Below, piece after piece: positions 16,763 through 25,784 of a stretch of DNA of 64,000 bases. The stretch is from G963666935 sp963666935 (lineage in GTDB: Bacteria > Bacillota > Clostridia > Christensenellales > CAG-138), in assembly GCA_963666935.1 (NCBI GenBank), contig OY762936.1, forward strand, positions 682,001-746,000. Direction: 5' to 3'. The notes under the pieces were generated by a model. It saw only the letters and a program-made list of their open reading frames with translations, was not told the origin of the DNA and did no database searches. Position 1 is the stretch's first letter. Every line of letters starts with the position of its first letter. A program made the position numbers and the translations under genes.

Positions 16763-17317
16763 ATGTCGGTTGATACTGTAAATTCTACGAGTACAACGGG
16801 AGTTCGATCCCTGACGCAGACGCGGACCGTGGATAATGAAATGGGAAAGGATGCGTTCCTTCAGATTCTGGTGGCACAAATGGCCAATCAAGATCCCCTT
16901 TCCCCTACCAGCGACACGGAGTTCATCGCGCAAATGGCCCAATTCTCTGCTCTAGAGCAGATGCAGAATATGAATTCCGCTATGCAAACCCAGATGGCCT
17001 ACAGCTATCTAGGGAAGGAAATCACGTCCGACTATGCAGTGGATGGTGACGGGAATCTCTATAAGCAAGATATCTATGGGCAGGTGGTGTCTGTGGTAAA
17101 TCTCAGCGGTACGGACTACCTCCAGGTGCAGGATTATACCACGGGCAGCCTCTATCTGGTTCCGCCTGATCAGGTGACCTCCACTATGAACAATAATAAC
17201 ATAGAGCGGTACCTTGCAAATCTCACGGCGCTGATGGGCCAGGTGGTCACCAATACCACACCGGATACCCAGCAGACTGGAGAAGAGACAAAAACGGATA
17301 CAATCGTCAGCGTTTAG
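16763..17317 (+). CDS. flgD: Flagellar hook-capping protein FlgD
   Basis: A 184-residue FlgD, the scaffold under which hook subunits polymerise. The conserved N-terminal part is present (MGKDAFLQILVAQMANQDPL, TEFIAQMAQFSALEQMQNM). It is of the short Bacillota type, with a reduced C-terminal region. ATG 16763 is preferred over the upstream ATG at 16739 because AAAGGTGAAG lies 7 nt before it. Confidence 0.92.
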   Translation: MSVDTVNSTSTTGVRSLTQTRTVDNEMGKDAFLQILVAQMANQDPLSPTSDTEFIAQMAQFSALEQMQNMNSAMQTQMAYSYLGKEITSDYAVDGDGNLYKQDIYGQVVSVVNLSGTDYLQVQDYTTGSLYLVPPDQVTSTMNNNNIERYLANLTALMGQVVTNTTPDTQQTGEETKTDTIVSV

Positions 17318-17351
17318 GATCAAAAAAACAGATTTGGAGGAATAACTCAAT

Positions 17352-19034
17352 ATGATGCGTTCTTTGTTTTCCGGCGTAACGGGGCTTCGAAGCCATCAGA
17401 CACGCATGGATGTCATAGGCAATAACATCGCCAACGTAAACACCGTCGGCTTCAAAAAAAGCACTGTAACCTTTAAGGATTTGTATAGCGAAACCATCAG
17501 TGCGGCGGCGGCAGCCAGCGGTGTGGGCGCCGGCAGCACAGGCGGCGTGAACCCCAAACAAATTGGTTTGGGAACGGCGGTCAACAGCATTTCCGTGGTC
17601 CATACCCCCGGTTCCGCCCAGTACACGGGCAACGGCATGGACGTTGCCATCTCGGGAGACGGGTACTTTGTCGTGCAAACGCCCACAGGTAATATGTATA
17701 CACGGGCGGGCAATTTCTATACTGACCAGGCGGGCAATCTGGTGACAGCGGACGGCTATTATGTCCAAACCATTCTGCCTACGCAGAACGCCGTGATGCA
17801 ATATAGTCTTAACGGTGTGCTATCCGATACCATGAAGAATCAGGTGGGCGGCATTACGGCTCCGTCGGGCGGTGTGATCCAGAGCGGCAACGTAACGGCA
17901 GATCTGGAGGATACTATCGGGAAAACTTACCATTTCCGCTTTGCGGGAGACACTACAACCCCCTGGAGTGCCACCATGAACGCCGTCAACTTTTTGCCGT
18001 TAGGCGGCGGGGATGTGCAAGTTACCAGCACCGGCTGGTCCAATTCGGATCTTCAGGCTGCTGTGCAAACTGCTGCGGCCGCCAATCCGGACACTGCAAA
18101 AGAGGGTAATCTTGCCATGAAGTTCGTGCAGGACGGAACCGATATCCATCTCATGGTGGGTTCTTTGGATCTGGGCAGTGCCAGCATCGCGTCCCTTGCG
18201 GCCGGCGACACCACCACGTTGAATTTTGGCACGTTTTCTCTGGATGTGACCAACAATCAGGCTACAGACGACATCGATACCCAAGACGTTGTGAACGCGC
18301 TATCAAATAGCGATATGCCAAAGATTTCCCTCGTGCAGAACGGGGCTTGGGAAATGGTGGATAACTCGGGTGCCGTGGTGGATACGGTCAGCGTGAGCAC
18401 AACGGCGGCATCGGATGGCGGGATTCAGGGCAACTTTAGAATTACTACGACAGAGTTCGGCAATTTCACCCTCTCCATTGCAAACGGCGAGGTGCTGGCC
18501 AATAACTCCGTGCTTAGTGATAGGTTGCAGGACAGTTACTTCTCTATGGATGTAGGATCTGAATGGGGTGTGGAGTATACCAGCCCCGGTACAGTGCTGG
18601 AGAACGTCCTGCAGATCCAAAACATCGATTTTGACATGTATTCCAGCCTAGCGATTGACTCCAAGGGTGCCGTTGTGGCTCAGCTCAAGCAGAATCAGCA
18701 GATCACCGTGGATGGCCAGACCATCAACATGGCGGCGGGCGACAAGGTGGTGCTGGGCTATGTGGCCTTGGCCAACTTCAACAACCCAACGGGCCTCGAG
18801 AAGGTGGGCGACAATCTCTATTCCGCATCCACAAACTCCGGGCTGCCCGTCTACAACACGCCGGGCAATGGCAGTGCAGGCCAACTTTCCCCATCAAACC
18901 TGGAAATGAGCAATGTGGACCTTTCCGAGGAGATCGTCAACATGATCATCACCCAAAGGGGATTCCAGGCAAACTCCCGCATCATTACCACTACGGACAG
19001 CATGCTTGAGGAACTGGTAAATCTCAAACGGTAG
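17352..19034 (+). CDS. flgE: Flagellar hook protein FlgE
   Basis: A 560-residue hook protein. The N-terminus (MMRSLFSGVTGLRSHQTRMD, then NNIANVNTVGFKKS) and the C-terminus (NLEMSNVDLSEEIVNMIITQ) are the axial core. The DGYFVV and YTRAGNFY motifs belong to the D1 domain. About 250 residues of extra surface domain make it longer than the 400-450 residues of many FlgE proteins. The start is the first of two tandem ATGs after TTGGAGGA. Confidence 0.94.
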   Translation: MMRSLFSGVTGLRSHQTRMDVIGNNIANVNTVGFKKSTVTFKDLYSETISAAAAASGVGAGSTGGVNPKQIGLGTAVNSISVVHTPGSAQYTGNGMDVAISGDGYFVVQTPTGNMYTRAGNFYTDQAGNLVTADGYYVQTILPTQNAVMQYSLNGVLSDTMKNQVGGITAPSGGVIQSGNVTADLEDTIGKTYHFRFAGDTTTPWSATMNAVNFLPLGGGDVQVTSTGWSNSDLQAAVQTAAAANPDTAKEGNLAMKFVQDGTDIHLMVGSLDLGSASIASLAAGDTTTLNFGTFSLDVTNNQATDDIDTQDVVNALSNSDMPKISLVQNGAWEMVDNSGAVVDTVSVSTTAASDGGIQGNFRITTTEFGNFTLSIANGEVLANNSVLSDRLQDSYFSMDVGSEWGVEYTSPGTVLENVLQIQNIDFDMYSSLAIDSKGAVVAQLKQNQQITVDGQTINMAAGDKVVLGYVALANFNNPTGLEKVGDNLYSASTNSGLPVYNTPGNGSAGQLSPSNLEMSNVDLSEEIVNMIITQRGFQANSRIITTTDSMLEELVNLKR

Positions 19035-19056
19035 TTTTTACTATACTAGTATCATA

Positions 19057-19091
19057 CCCCCCTCTTTGGGCCCTAGGCCCGGAGAGGGGGG
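19057..19091 (+). terminator. Strong GC-rich hairpin between flgE and flbD
   Basis: A C6/G6 outer stem and a GGGCC/GGCCC inner stem are separated by a small internal mismatch, making a 35-nt hairpin. No T-tract follows on either strand. It is probably not a full terminator but may cause partial attenuation or protect the upstream mRNA, so that hook protein exceeds the stator genes downstream. Confidence 0.5.
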
Positions 19092-19108
19092 CGAAAAGAG
19101 GAAACTTT

Positions 19109-19348
19109 ATGATTCTTGTACATTCCATGCAGGGGGAAGAAATGTATATCAACCCCGATATGATTGAGATGATACGTGCCACGCCGGATACGGTGCTGTT
19201 TCTAAGCACCGATAAGCGCATCCTGGTCAAGGATACGCTGCCAGAGGTGGTAGAGCGCATCATTGCTTACCGGCGCAAAATTTTTTCCTTAAAGATGGAC
19301 ACGGAGAATGTGGTCAACATTTCGGCCGGCAGGGATAACAACGAGTAA
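19109..19348 (+). CDS. flbD: Flagellar protein FlbD/YlzI family
   Basis: A 79-residue protein with the FlbD family pattern (MILVHSMQGEEMYINPDMIE, then TDKRILVKDTLPEVVERI). In Bacillota this small protein always sits between flgE and the motor genes. Its function is not known; despite the name it is unrelated to the Caulobacter regulator FlbD. Confidence 0.85.
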   Translation: MILVHSMQGEEMYINPDMIEMIRATPDTVLFLSTDKRILVKDTLPEVVERIIAYRRKIFSLKMDTENVVNISAGRDNNE

Positions 19349-19362
19349 AGAGAGGCACTCAC

Positions 19363-20175
19363 GTGGGAATTTCAACAATCATAGGCATTATTGGCGGCGT
19401 TGCCTGCATCATCATAGGGATTCTTCTTAACGGAAGCATCATGAACTTCGTAGAGCCCTCGTCCCTTTTTATCACGGTGGGTGGAACAATTTGTGCGCTG
19501 GTCATTTCGTATCCGGTTCCGCAGCTTCTGAATACGGTTAAGGGTGTTCAGCTTGCCTTTAAAGGACAGCCTGACGATCCGGGTGAAAAAATTCAGCTGA
19601 TCATTGATTTGGCTAATACCGCCCGCAAAGAGGGGCTGCTTGCCTTGGAGAATATGCTCGAGGACATCCCGGATCGCTTCTTGCGCAAAGGGATCATGCT
19701 CATTGTAGACGGCTCCAATTCCGAGCTGGTGAAGAGCGTGATGGAAACTGAACTCTATTATATACAAGAGCGGCATAACCGCTGCATCGCCGTGCTCAAC
19801 GCGGGCGCCGGCTATGCTCCCGCCTTCGGCATGGCCGGTACGCTCATTGGTCTGATTGCCATGCTGGTCAATCTGGAAGATGCTTCCACGCTTGGCCCCT
19901 CCATGTCCGTTGCGCTGATCACGACGTTTTACGGCGTGTTGTTGGCCAATCTTTTCTTTTCGCCCCTCTCCCGCAAGCTGAAAACTCTTAGTGCACAAGA
20001 ACAGATGATCGACGAAATGATTCTCGAGGGCATTTTATCCATTCAAGACGGCGAAAATCCTCGCATGATCCGGGACAAGCTGGAGTCATTCATCTCCAAC
20101 GGGGAAACCGCCATGCTTAATGAAAAAATAGAGAAGGCAAAAGAGATCGCGACCGAAGGAGGAAGTGGCAGATGA
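19363..20175 (+). CDS. motA: Flagellar stator protein MotA
   Basis: A 270-residue stator subunit with four predicted membrane helices (starting near residues 4, 30, 148 and 180). A cytoplasmic loop between helices 2 and 3 carries the charged FliG-contacting region (DIPDRFLRKGIMLIVDG). The motif GYAPAFGMAGTLIGLIAMLV is the MotA/TolQ/ExbB signature. It forms a proton or sodium channel with MotB. The start is GTG. Placing motAB inside the fli operon, rather than apart, is common in Clostridia. Confidence 0.93.
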   Translation: MGISTIIGIIGGVACIIIGILLNGSIMNFVEPSSLFITVGGTICALVISYPVPQLLNTVKGVQLAFKGQPDDPGEKIQLIIDLANTARKEGLLALENMLEDIPDRFLRKGIMLIVDGSNSELVKSVMETELYYIQERHNRCIAVLNAGAGYAPAFGMAGTLIGLIAMLVNLEDASTLGPSMSVALITTFYGVLLANLFFSPLSRKLKTLSAQEQMIDEMILEGILSIQDGENPRMIRDKLESFISNGETAMLNEKIEKAKEIATEGGSGR

Positions 20176-20200
20176 TGGATAAGAAGGGAGTAAGAGCAGC

Positions 20201-21202
20201 ATGAGCAAACGTCGAGCGTCCAGCGAAGACGAGGGCGGTTACAGCTGGATGGATACTTATGGAGACATGGTGACGCTGCTGCTCACGTTCTTTGTACTCT
20301 TGTTTGCCTTCTCCAGTGTAGATAACGATAAATGGAGCACTTTGGTAGAGGCTTTTACAGGCGCGCCTCCCTTGAGGAGTATTGCGGCGGTGGACATGCT
20401 CACTCTGCCCGATTTTTCTAAGGATCTGCCAAAGTCGAATCTGAATATCACTATGATGTCGCTGAGCAGTGCAGCAGATGCAGAAAGCGACCAAGACACA
20501 ACACAAACCTTCACGCCCGAGCAGCTTGAAAACATTGGGATCACGCTGAACGAGCAGCAGCGCCAGCTAATGAATTCGCAAGAATATCAAGAAAACGAGG
20601 CACAGTTCAGCCTTCTTTACGAACGGCTGGTCGTCTATATTCAAACCAATGGCCTAGAAGACATGCTCTTTGCCAGCAGGGATATGGAGAGCATCTACCT
20701 GCGAATCGCTGCGGGTGTGCTTTTCGATTCCGGCAAGGCGAAACTGTTGTCCGATGCCAAGCCGATTCTGGATACCATGGAGGATATCTTTTGCTCTGCG
20801 GGTGATAGCCTTTCGCTGGTCACGGTGGAGGGACACACAGACAACGTCCCCATCCATACGGCGAGGTTCCAAGATAATTGGGAGTTGTCATCCATGCGTG
20901 CCATCAATGTGGTGCGGTATATAGTGGATAAGGGCCGGCTTGCGCCGGACATATTCGCTTTCTCCGGCTACGGCGAGTATAAGCCTATTGCCACAAACGA
21001 CACGGAGGAAGGCAAGCAGCAGAACCGGCGGGTGGAATTTGTTTTGAGAAAACGGGTCATCACCACCGCGGACCTGAGCACGCAGGGGGAGAGTAACGAA
21101 GAAAATGTGTCGGCAGACGGCCTTGCAGATAAACTTCAGGAAAATTCAGGCGTCACAAAGGAAAACGCCTCACAGGATGCCGAAACTACCACTATGCAAT
21201 GA
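20201..21202 (+). CDS. motB: Flagellar stator protein MotB
   Basis: A 333-residue stator subunit. One membrane helix (about residues 22-40) starts with the ion-binding aspartate D22 (SWMDTYGDMVTLLLTFFVLL). The C-terminal OmpA-like domain (VEGHTDNVPIHTARFQDNWE, then NRRVEFVLRK) anchors it to peptidoglycan. A linker of about 100 polar residues lies between. The tail after the OmpA domain is Glu/Asn-rich and variable. Confidence 0.93.
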   Translation: MSKRRASSEDEGGYSWMDTYGDMVTLLLTFFVLLFAFSSVDNDKWSTLVEAFTGAPPLRSIAAVDMLTLPDFSKDLPKSNLNITMMSLSSAADAESDQDTTQTFTPEQLENIGITLNEQQRQLMNSQEYQENEAQFSLLYERLVVYIQTNGLEDMLFASRDMESIYLRIAAGVLFDSGKAKLLSDAKPILDTMEDIFCSAGDSLSLVTVEGHTDNVPIHTARFQDNWELSSMRAINVVRYIVDKGRLAPDIFAFSGYGEYKPIATNDTEEGKQQNRRVEFVLRKRVITTADLSTQGESNEENVSADGLADKLQENSGVTKENASQDAETTTMQ

Positions 21203-21227
21203 TTGAGAAGGGAAGTACGAAGGAACC

Positions 21228-21629
21228 ATGAAAAAACCGATAATTATCGTAATTGCCGTGATTGCATTGGCTGCCATCGGGATAGCTGCATCTTTCTTAA
21301 TGAAGCCGGATCCCAACAAACAATACTATTATTCCACCGGCGACGCTTTCGTAACAAACGTATTGAATTCACAAAAGCTCATTAAGACCGCTATTGTGCT
21401 TGGGACCAGCCGGGATGTAACGAAGGATCTTGCAGAAAAAAATGCCGTGCTTCGGGACAGCATCCTTTTCGAATTGCGTAATCAAACGGAGGAGCAATAC
21501 CAGCAGGGGGATCTCCAGCAGCAGCTTTCAGATGATATTGTGGGGCGGCTCAATGATCTATTCCCCCAAAAAGAGGGAGAATCGCCCCTGTTTGTGCAGG
21601 CCTATTTCAGTGATTTTGTGATGCAATGA
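21228..21629 (+). CDS. fliL: Flagellar basal body-associated protein FliL
   Basis: A 133-residue single-pass membrane protein. The N-terminal helix is at residues 4-24 and the rest is the extracytoplasmic FliL domain (residues YYYSTGDAFVTNVLNSQKLI onward, ending in FVQAYFSDFVMQ). FliL surrounds the stator and supports torque. Its position between motB and fliM is the usual one. Confidence 0.88.
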   Translation: MKKPIIIVIAVIALAAIGIAASFLMKPDPNKQYYYSTGDAFVTNVLNSQKLIKTAIVLGTSRDVTKDLAEKNAVLRDSILFELRNQTEEQYQQGDLQQQLSDDIVGRLNDLFPQKEGESPLFVQAYFSDFVMQ

Positions 21630-21662
21630 GGGCAGGGAGTTCGAGAGAAAGGAGATGCGTGA

Positions 21663-22658
21663 TTGGCTAATATACTCACACAAAGCGAGATAGACGCGCT
21701 ACTCAATTCCCTTTCCGTGGGAGAGGTCATAAAACCGGAGGCGGAACCGGAAGAGGGTCAGAGTATCCGTATCTATAACTTTCGCACTGCGAATAAGTTT
21801 TCCAAAGAACAGATGCGGACGCTTCATACGATCAGTGATAACTTTGCCTCAATGATGTCTACCCGGCTAACCGGCATGCTGCGCACTTTATGTGAGGTCA
21901 CCGTAGTATCGGTAGAAGAGCAGATTTTTGGGGAATTCAACAATTCCATTCCCTTACCTGCACTTATCTCGGTGGTCAATGCGGCCCCATTGACCGGGTC
22001 CATGATCCTACAGATGTCCTCTGCGGTGGTCTACGGCATTATCAGCTGCCTCTTCGGCGGATCTGCGGACTACACGAATGAAAGCAAACCTTTTTCTGAA
22101 ATCGACCTAGCGATTATACAAAGCGTACTTCCTAGATTCCTGGGCATTCTAGAGACTTCTTGGAAGAAAGTGGCCGCCTTGAAAATGAGTCTGGAGCGCA
22201 TTGAGATGAGCCCCCAATTCACCCAGATCGCTGCGGCCAACGAACCTTCTGCCATTATTACTTTTAATGTGAAGATGGACAGCATTGAGGATATGATGGC
22301 AATATGCGTGCCCCATTTTCTTATTCAGCCCCTTTCCAAGCAGCTCAACTCCATCGCCTGGGCCTTGGGGGATCAGGCTTCCGGCAAACGGCCGCCGGAC
22401 GCACAGCTGGAAGCTCAAATTTTGGAGACCAAAGTCAGTTTGTGTACCAGGCTGCAGACCAGCCGGATTACGATGCGGGAACTGTTGCAGATACAGCAAG
22501 GTGATATCATTTGCACCAACCACAAGATCAAGGATTTCATTTTGATGGATGTGGAACAGATACCAAAGTTTAAAGCGGTTCTTGGAATGAGCGAGGAGAA
22601 GCGCGTAGTACAAATTGCGAAGATTATGAAGGAGCGGGATAACATTGAGCGAAAATAG
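21663..22658 (+). CDS. fliM: Flagellar motor switch protein FliM
   Basis: A 331-residue switch protein. The N-terminal ILTQSEIDALLNSL is the CheY-P docking peptide. The middle is the CheC-like FliM domain (LPALISVVNAAPLTGSMILQ). The C-terminal SpoA/FliN-like domain (ELLQIQQGDIICTNHKIKDF) joins the C-ring. The start is TTG behind AAAGGAGATG. It overlaps fliY by 14 nt. Confidence 0.95.
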   Translation: MANILTQSEIDALLNSLSVGEVIKPEAEPEEGQSIRIYNFRTANKFSKEQMRTLHTISDNFASMMSTRLTGMLRTLCEVTVVSVEEQIFGEFNNSIPLPALISVVNAAPLTGSMILQMSSAVVYGIISCLFGGSADYTNESKPFSEIDLAIIQSVLPRFLGILETSWKKVAALKMSLERIEMSPQFTQIAAANEPSAIITFNVKMDSIEDMMAICVPHFLIQPLSKQLNSIAWALGDQASGKRPPDAQLEAQILETKVSLCTRLQTSRITMRELLQIQQGDIICTNHKIKDFILMDVEQIPKFKAVLGMSEEKRVVQIAKIMKERDNIERK

Positions 22659-23997
22659 CATTATGTCTCAGGAAAAAATTGAAGAATTGCTGCGCAACGC
22701 AGGGCAGGTAGATGCTGCTCCCTTAGCAATGGATTTGGATTTAAACTCCTACTTCACGAGGGATGAGCAGGATGCCTTGGGCGAGATGGGCAACATTTGC
22801 ATGGGAACGGCCGCTACCACGATGTACACCCTTTTGGGGAGAAAAGTTATGATTACCACTCCACATCTATCTCTCCAAAACCGGGAGACCTTGGCGGCGG
22901 AGCACCCGCTTCCGCTTGTGGTGGTGGAGGTGCAGTATACGCAGGGCCTAAGCGGACACAACCTGCTGCTGCTCAAGGAGTATGATGTTGCGCTCATCAC
23001 GGATCTGCTCATGGGGGGCAGCGGGAACATTGATCCCGACAATATCGTTTTGGACGAGATCAGCCTAAGCGCCATACGGGAGGTTATGAACCAGATGGTG
23101 GGTTCTTCCTCTACTTCCCTAGCGTCCATGCTGCAAAAAACCATCAACATATCGACCCCGGCGTCTAGGCGAATCCTCATTTCGGAAGACACGCTGAGCA
23201 GCATTTTCCAGGAGGGCGAGGATACTGTACTGAAAATTTCATTTAAGATGGAAATTGAGAACCTGCTTACCAGCGAGATTATGCAAGTCCTTCCCATTGA
23301 TTTTTCTCGAGAAGTGGCCAACGAGCTACTCAATCCAGGGGTGGCGGAAGACAGTTCCGGTGCGGCAACCGCTGTGCAACCACAAATTGTATACGAGGCC
23401 GATTGCGATAACCGCCAGCCCGCTCCGCAGATGGCACCTCAGTCTGCTCCACAGGCGCCGCCTCCACAGGCACCTGCCACATATGCCACGTCGCCTTCTG
23501 GAGTTTCAGGTGAACCTGGGCAGCCTCAGATGCACCAACCTTGTCCGCCCGGATACTATCCAAATGCGACCAGCGGGCCTGTTCATCCGCAGCCCCCGCA
23601 GCCGGGTGCAATGCCGGACTATGGGCGTCAGCAGCAGGGAGGAACCCTAAAGAATCCTGCGAACGTGAACGTGAAGGATGTTGAATATCCCGTCTTCAGC
23701 ATACCTGGAATTGGCTTTGAGGATAAAGCCAAGGCACAGAACCTATGGCGTCTGCTGGATGTGCCCATGGAAGTTACGGTAGAATTGGGCCGTTGCACCA
23801 AGACCATCAAGCAGGTTTTGGATTTGAACGTAGGCTCCGTCGTCGTGCTGGACAAACTTGCCGGCGAGATGGTAGAGATCCTAGTCAACGGGATTCAGGT
23901 AGCCCGGGGCGAAGTGGTGGTTATAGATGACAGTTATGGCGTGCGAATCACAGAATTAAATGCTGCCGAGATTTCGGAAATTACGAAGATAAATTGA
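22645..23997 (+). CDS. fliY: Flagellar motor switch phosphatase FliY
   Basis: A 450-residue FliY combining three parts. A short N-terminal CheY-binding-like peptide (MSQEKIEELLRN) comes first. A CheC-type phosphatase domain follows (to ~230), with both E-x2-N active-site helices intact (LGEMGNICMG and IREVMNQMVG). After a Pro/Gln-rich linker of about 110 residues comes a C-terminal FliN/SpoA domain (PMEVTVELGRCTKTIKQVLD). It dephosphorylates CheY-P at the switch. The TTG at 22645 has a GGAGCGGG site; the ATG at 22663 is the alternative. Confidence 0.92.
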   Translation: MSENSIMSQEKIEELLRNAGQVDAAPLAMDLDLNSYFTRDEQDALGEMGNICMGTAATTMYTLLGRKVMITTPHLSLQNRETLAAEHPLPLVVVEVQYTQGLSGHNLLLLKEYDVALITDLLMGGSGNIDPDNIVLDEISLSAIREVMNQMVGSSSTSLASMLQKTINISTPASRRILISEDTLSSIFQEGEDTVLKISFKMEIENLLTSEIMQVLPIDFSREVANELLNPGVAEDSSGAATAVQPQIVYEADCDNRQPAPQMAPQSAPQAPPPQAPATYATSPSGVSGEPGQPQMHQPCPPGYYPNATSGPVHPQPPQPGAMPDYGRQQQGGTLKNPANVNVKDVEYPVFSIPGIGFEDKAKAQNLWRLLDVPMEVTVELGRCTKTIKQVLDLNVGSVVVLDKLAGEMVEILVNGIQVARGEVVVIDDSYGVRITELNAAEISEITKIN

Positions 23998-24028
23998 ACC
24001 TACTTGGAAACGGATAGGGGGTGGGAGC

Positions 24029-25090
24029 ATGTATACGGGCAAGCGGATTCGGGTCTTGGTGGTGGATGATTCCATCATGTTCCAAACGGCTATTTCAAAA
24101 GGCTTGGTGCAGGACCCGCAAATCGAGGTGGTAGGCACGGCATTTAACGCAAACAGTGCCAAGGAAAAAATATTGGCGCTAAACCCGGACGTGATGACGC
24201 TGGATGTGGAAATGCCGGGCATGAACGGAATAGAATTTCTAAAGTTGCTTATGCCCCAAAACCCAATGCCTATCATCGTGGTCAGTGCCGCAAACGGCAT
24301 CGTTTTTGAGGCAATGCGTAACGGTGCGGTAGATTTTATTGCCAAGCCGGGCATAGGCGGTATCGCTGATTTTACCGTAGAGCTGGCGACCAAAATTAAG
24401 ACCGCTTCGGAGGCCCGCCTAGTGCGACCTTCCTCTCAGGAGTCCCTATCTTTTGAGAAGAAAAGAACATCCACGTTTCTCCAGAGCGTCGCAGGGGGAT
24501 TGGATACGGATATGCTTGTGGCAATCGGCGCTTCTACTGGCGGCACGGAGGCCACCAGCCAGATCCTCAAATTGTTGCCTGCGGGTTTGCCCGGGATTGT
24601 GATCACGCAGCATATGCCCCCGGTCTTTACTCGTATGTATGCCGAACGACTGAATCAGGAAAATCGGCTGACGGTGTGCGAGGCCCAGGACGGCATGAGG
24701 ATTCAGCCAGATCATGCCTATGTGGCCCCGGGAGACGCGCATTTGCGAGTGGCCCGCCGGGGTTGTGAACTGGCACTTAAAGTGGGAGGAACCGAAAAAG
24801 TCAGCGGGCATTGCCCCTCTGTGGATGTTTTGTTTCATTCCGTAGCGGAAGTTATGGGTACACGTTCGGTGGGCATTCTGCTCACAGGCATGGGTGCCGA
24901 CGGTGCCAAGGGGCTATTACACATGAAGGAAAATGGAGCCTTTACGATTGGACAGGATCAGCAGTCCTGCGTAGTATATGGCATGCCTATGGAGGCTATG
25001 AAGCTGGGGGCGGTGGATCGCCAGGCATCGCTCACAATGATTCCCAGCGTGCTGCTTAACCAACTAAAACGAGCCAGCCACGCAAAATGA
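24029..25090 (+). CDS. cheB: Chemotaxis protein-glutamate methylesterase/deamidase CheB
   Basis: A 353-residue CheB. The receiver domain (1-120) has the phosphorylated D59 in TLDVEMPGMNG. The methylesterase domain (~160-350) has the catalytic triad S169 (GASTGG), H195 (QHMPP) and D291 (GMGAD). It removes methyl groups from chemoreceptors, opposing the CheR encoded at 34213. It lies at the end of the motor-switch operon rather than with cheA. Confidence 0.95.
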   Translation: MYTGKRIRVLVVDDSIMFQTAISKGLVQDPQIEVVGTAFNANSAKEKILALNPDVMTLDVEMPGMNGIEFLKLLMPQNPMPIIVVSAANGIVFEAMRNGAVDFIAKPGIGGIADFTVELATKIKTASEARLVRPSSQESLSFEKKRTSTFLQSVAGGLDTDMLVAIGASTGGTEATSQILKLLPAGLPGIVITQHMPPVFTRMYAERLNQENRLTVCEAQDGMRIQPDHAYVAPGDAHLRVARRGCELALKVGGTEKVSGHCPSVDVLFHSVAEVMGTRSVGILLTGMGADGAKGLLHMKENGAFTIGQDQQSCVVYGMPMEAMKLGAVDRQASLTMIPSVLLNQLKRASHAK

Positions 25091-25115
25091 TTTGCAGATT
25101 AAGAAGGAGATTTAT

Positions 25116-25433
25116 ATGGGGGAATATACTCCGGGGCCGGAGATTATCAACGTGACGGAAGTGGCTGTGGAAGCCTTGGTAGATAAGGTTCTCAAGGACG
25201 AACAGGCATGTACCTGTCGGCGGTGCAAAATGGACGTAATGGCCATCGCCCTCAACGCTTTGCCGCCTCAATATGTGGTGTCGGAGGAGGGCAGAATTTG
25301 CGGGATATGCAAACTGCAAGGGTTGCTCCCCAATAAGGTTGAGGTATATCGGGCAGTTTTGGAGGCGGTGCAGATGGTAAAGCAAAGGCCCCATCACGAA
25401 CGGGGCCACAGTGTTCCAAAGGAAGAGTCATGA
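25116..25433 (+). CDS. comFB: Late competence development ComFB family protein
   Basis: A 105-residue ComFB-like protein with four cysteines in two pairs (CTCRRCKMDV and ICGICKLQG), probably a zinc site, and the family core VTEVAVEALVDKVL and MAIALNALPPQYVV. ATG 25116 has an AAGGAG site; the open frame upstream is not used. ComFB-like proteins bind cyclic dinucleotides in some bacteria and control motility in cyanobacteria, so its place at the end of the flagellar operon suggests a second-messenger link (inference). A short hairpin lies in its 3' end (25387-25407). Confidence 0.72.
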   Translation: MGEYTPGPEIINVTEVAVEALVDKVLKDEQACTCRRCKMDVMAIALNALPPQYVVSEEGRICGICKLQGLLPNKVEVYRAVLEAVQMVKQRPHHERGHSVPKEES

Positions 25434-25471
25434 GAGGCGCATAATCCACAATGCCGCCTAAAAAAGATATT

Positions 25472-25771
25472 TCAACGAATGGGTTGCCGAAATTTCTCGG
25501 AGGCTTTTTGATCCGTTTCCGCAACAAAAAGCAATACTTGGGCCACGGCCTCATAGAGGATTGGGGGAATGACGTCTCCCACGGAGAAATGGGTAAGAAG
25601 CTCCGCCACAGAGGTGTCTTTTACAATGGGTACTCCGTGAATCTCGGCTGTTTTCAGTATGTTTTCCGCTACAGCGCCCCTGCCTGCTGCTGTGAGGATG
25701 GGGGCAGAGTCTGTGGCCGGATCATATTTAAGGGCGGCGGCATTACGGAGGTTATTTTTTTTATCTTCCAT
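25472..25771 (-). CDS. FlhB C-terminal-like (YlqH/EscU-type) export-switch protein
   Basis: A 99-residue free-standing homologue of the cytoplasmic part of FlhB. The region AAALKYDPATDSAPILTAAG replaces the usual FlhB autocleavage surroundings, and no NPTH cleavage motif is visible. The sequence VPIVKDTSVAELLTHFSVGD VIPP... corresponds to the substrate-specificity segment. It pairs with the FliK-like gene just upstream, as ylqH pairs with ylqG in Bacillus. It is expected to act at the export gate; direct evidence in the family is limited. It converges with comFB. Confidence 0.75.
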   Translation of the reverse strand: MEDKKNNLRNAAALKYDPATDSAPILTAAGRGAVAENILKTAEIHGVPIVKDTSVAELLTHFSVGDVIPPILYEAVAQVLLFVAETDQKASEKFRQPIR

Positions 25772-25784
25772 AATTCAGTATCCT

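Noticed and set aside
25387..25407. 6-bp GGCCCC/GGGGCC hairpin in the end of comFB
   Set aside because: It lies inside the coding sequence and has no T-tract; likely a coding coincidence.
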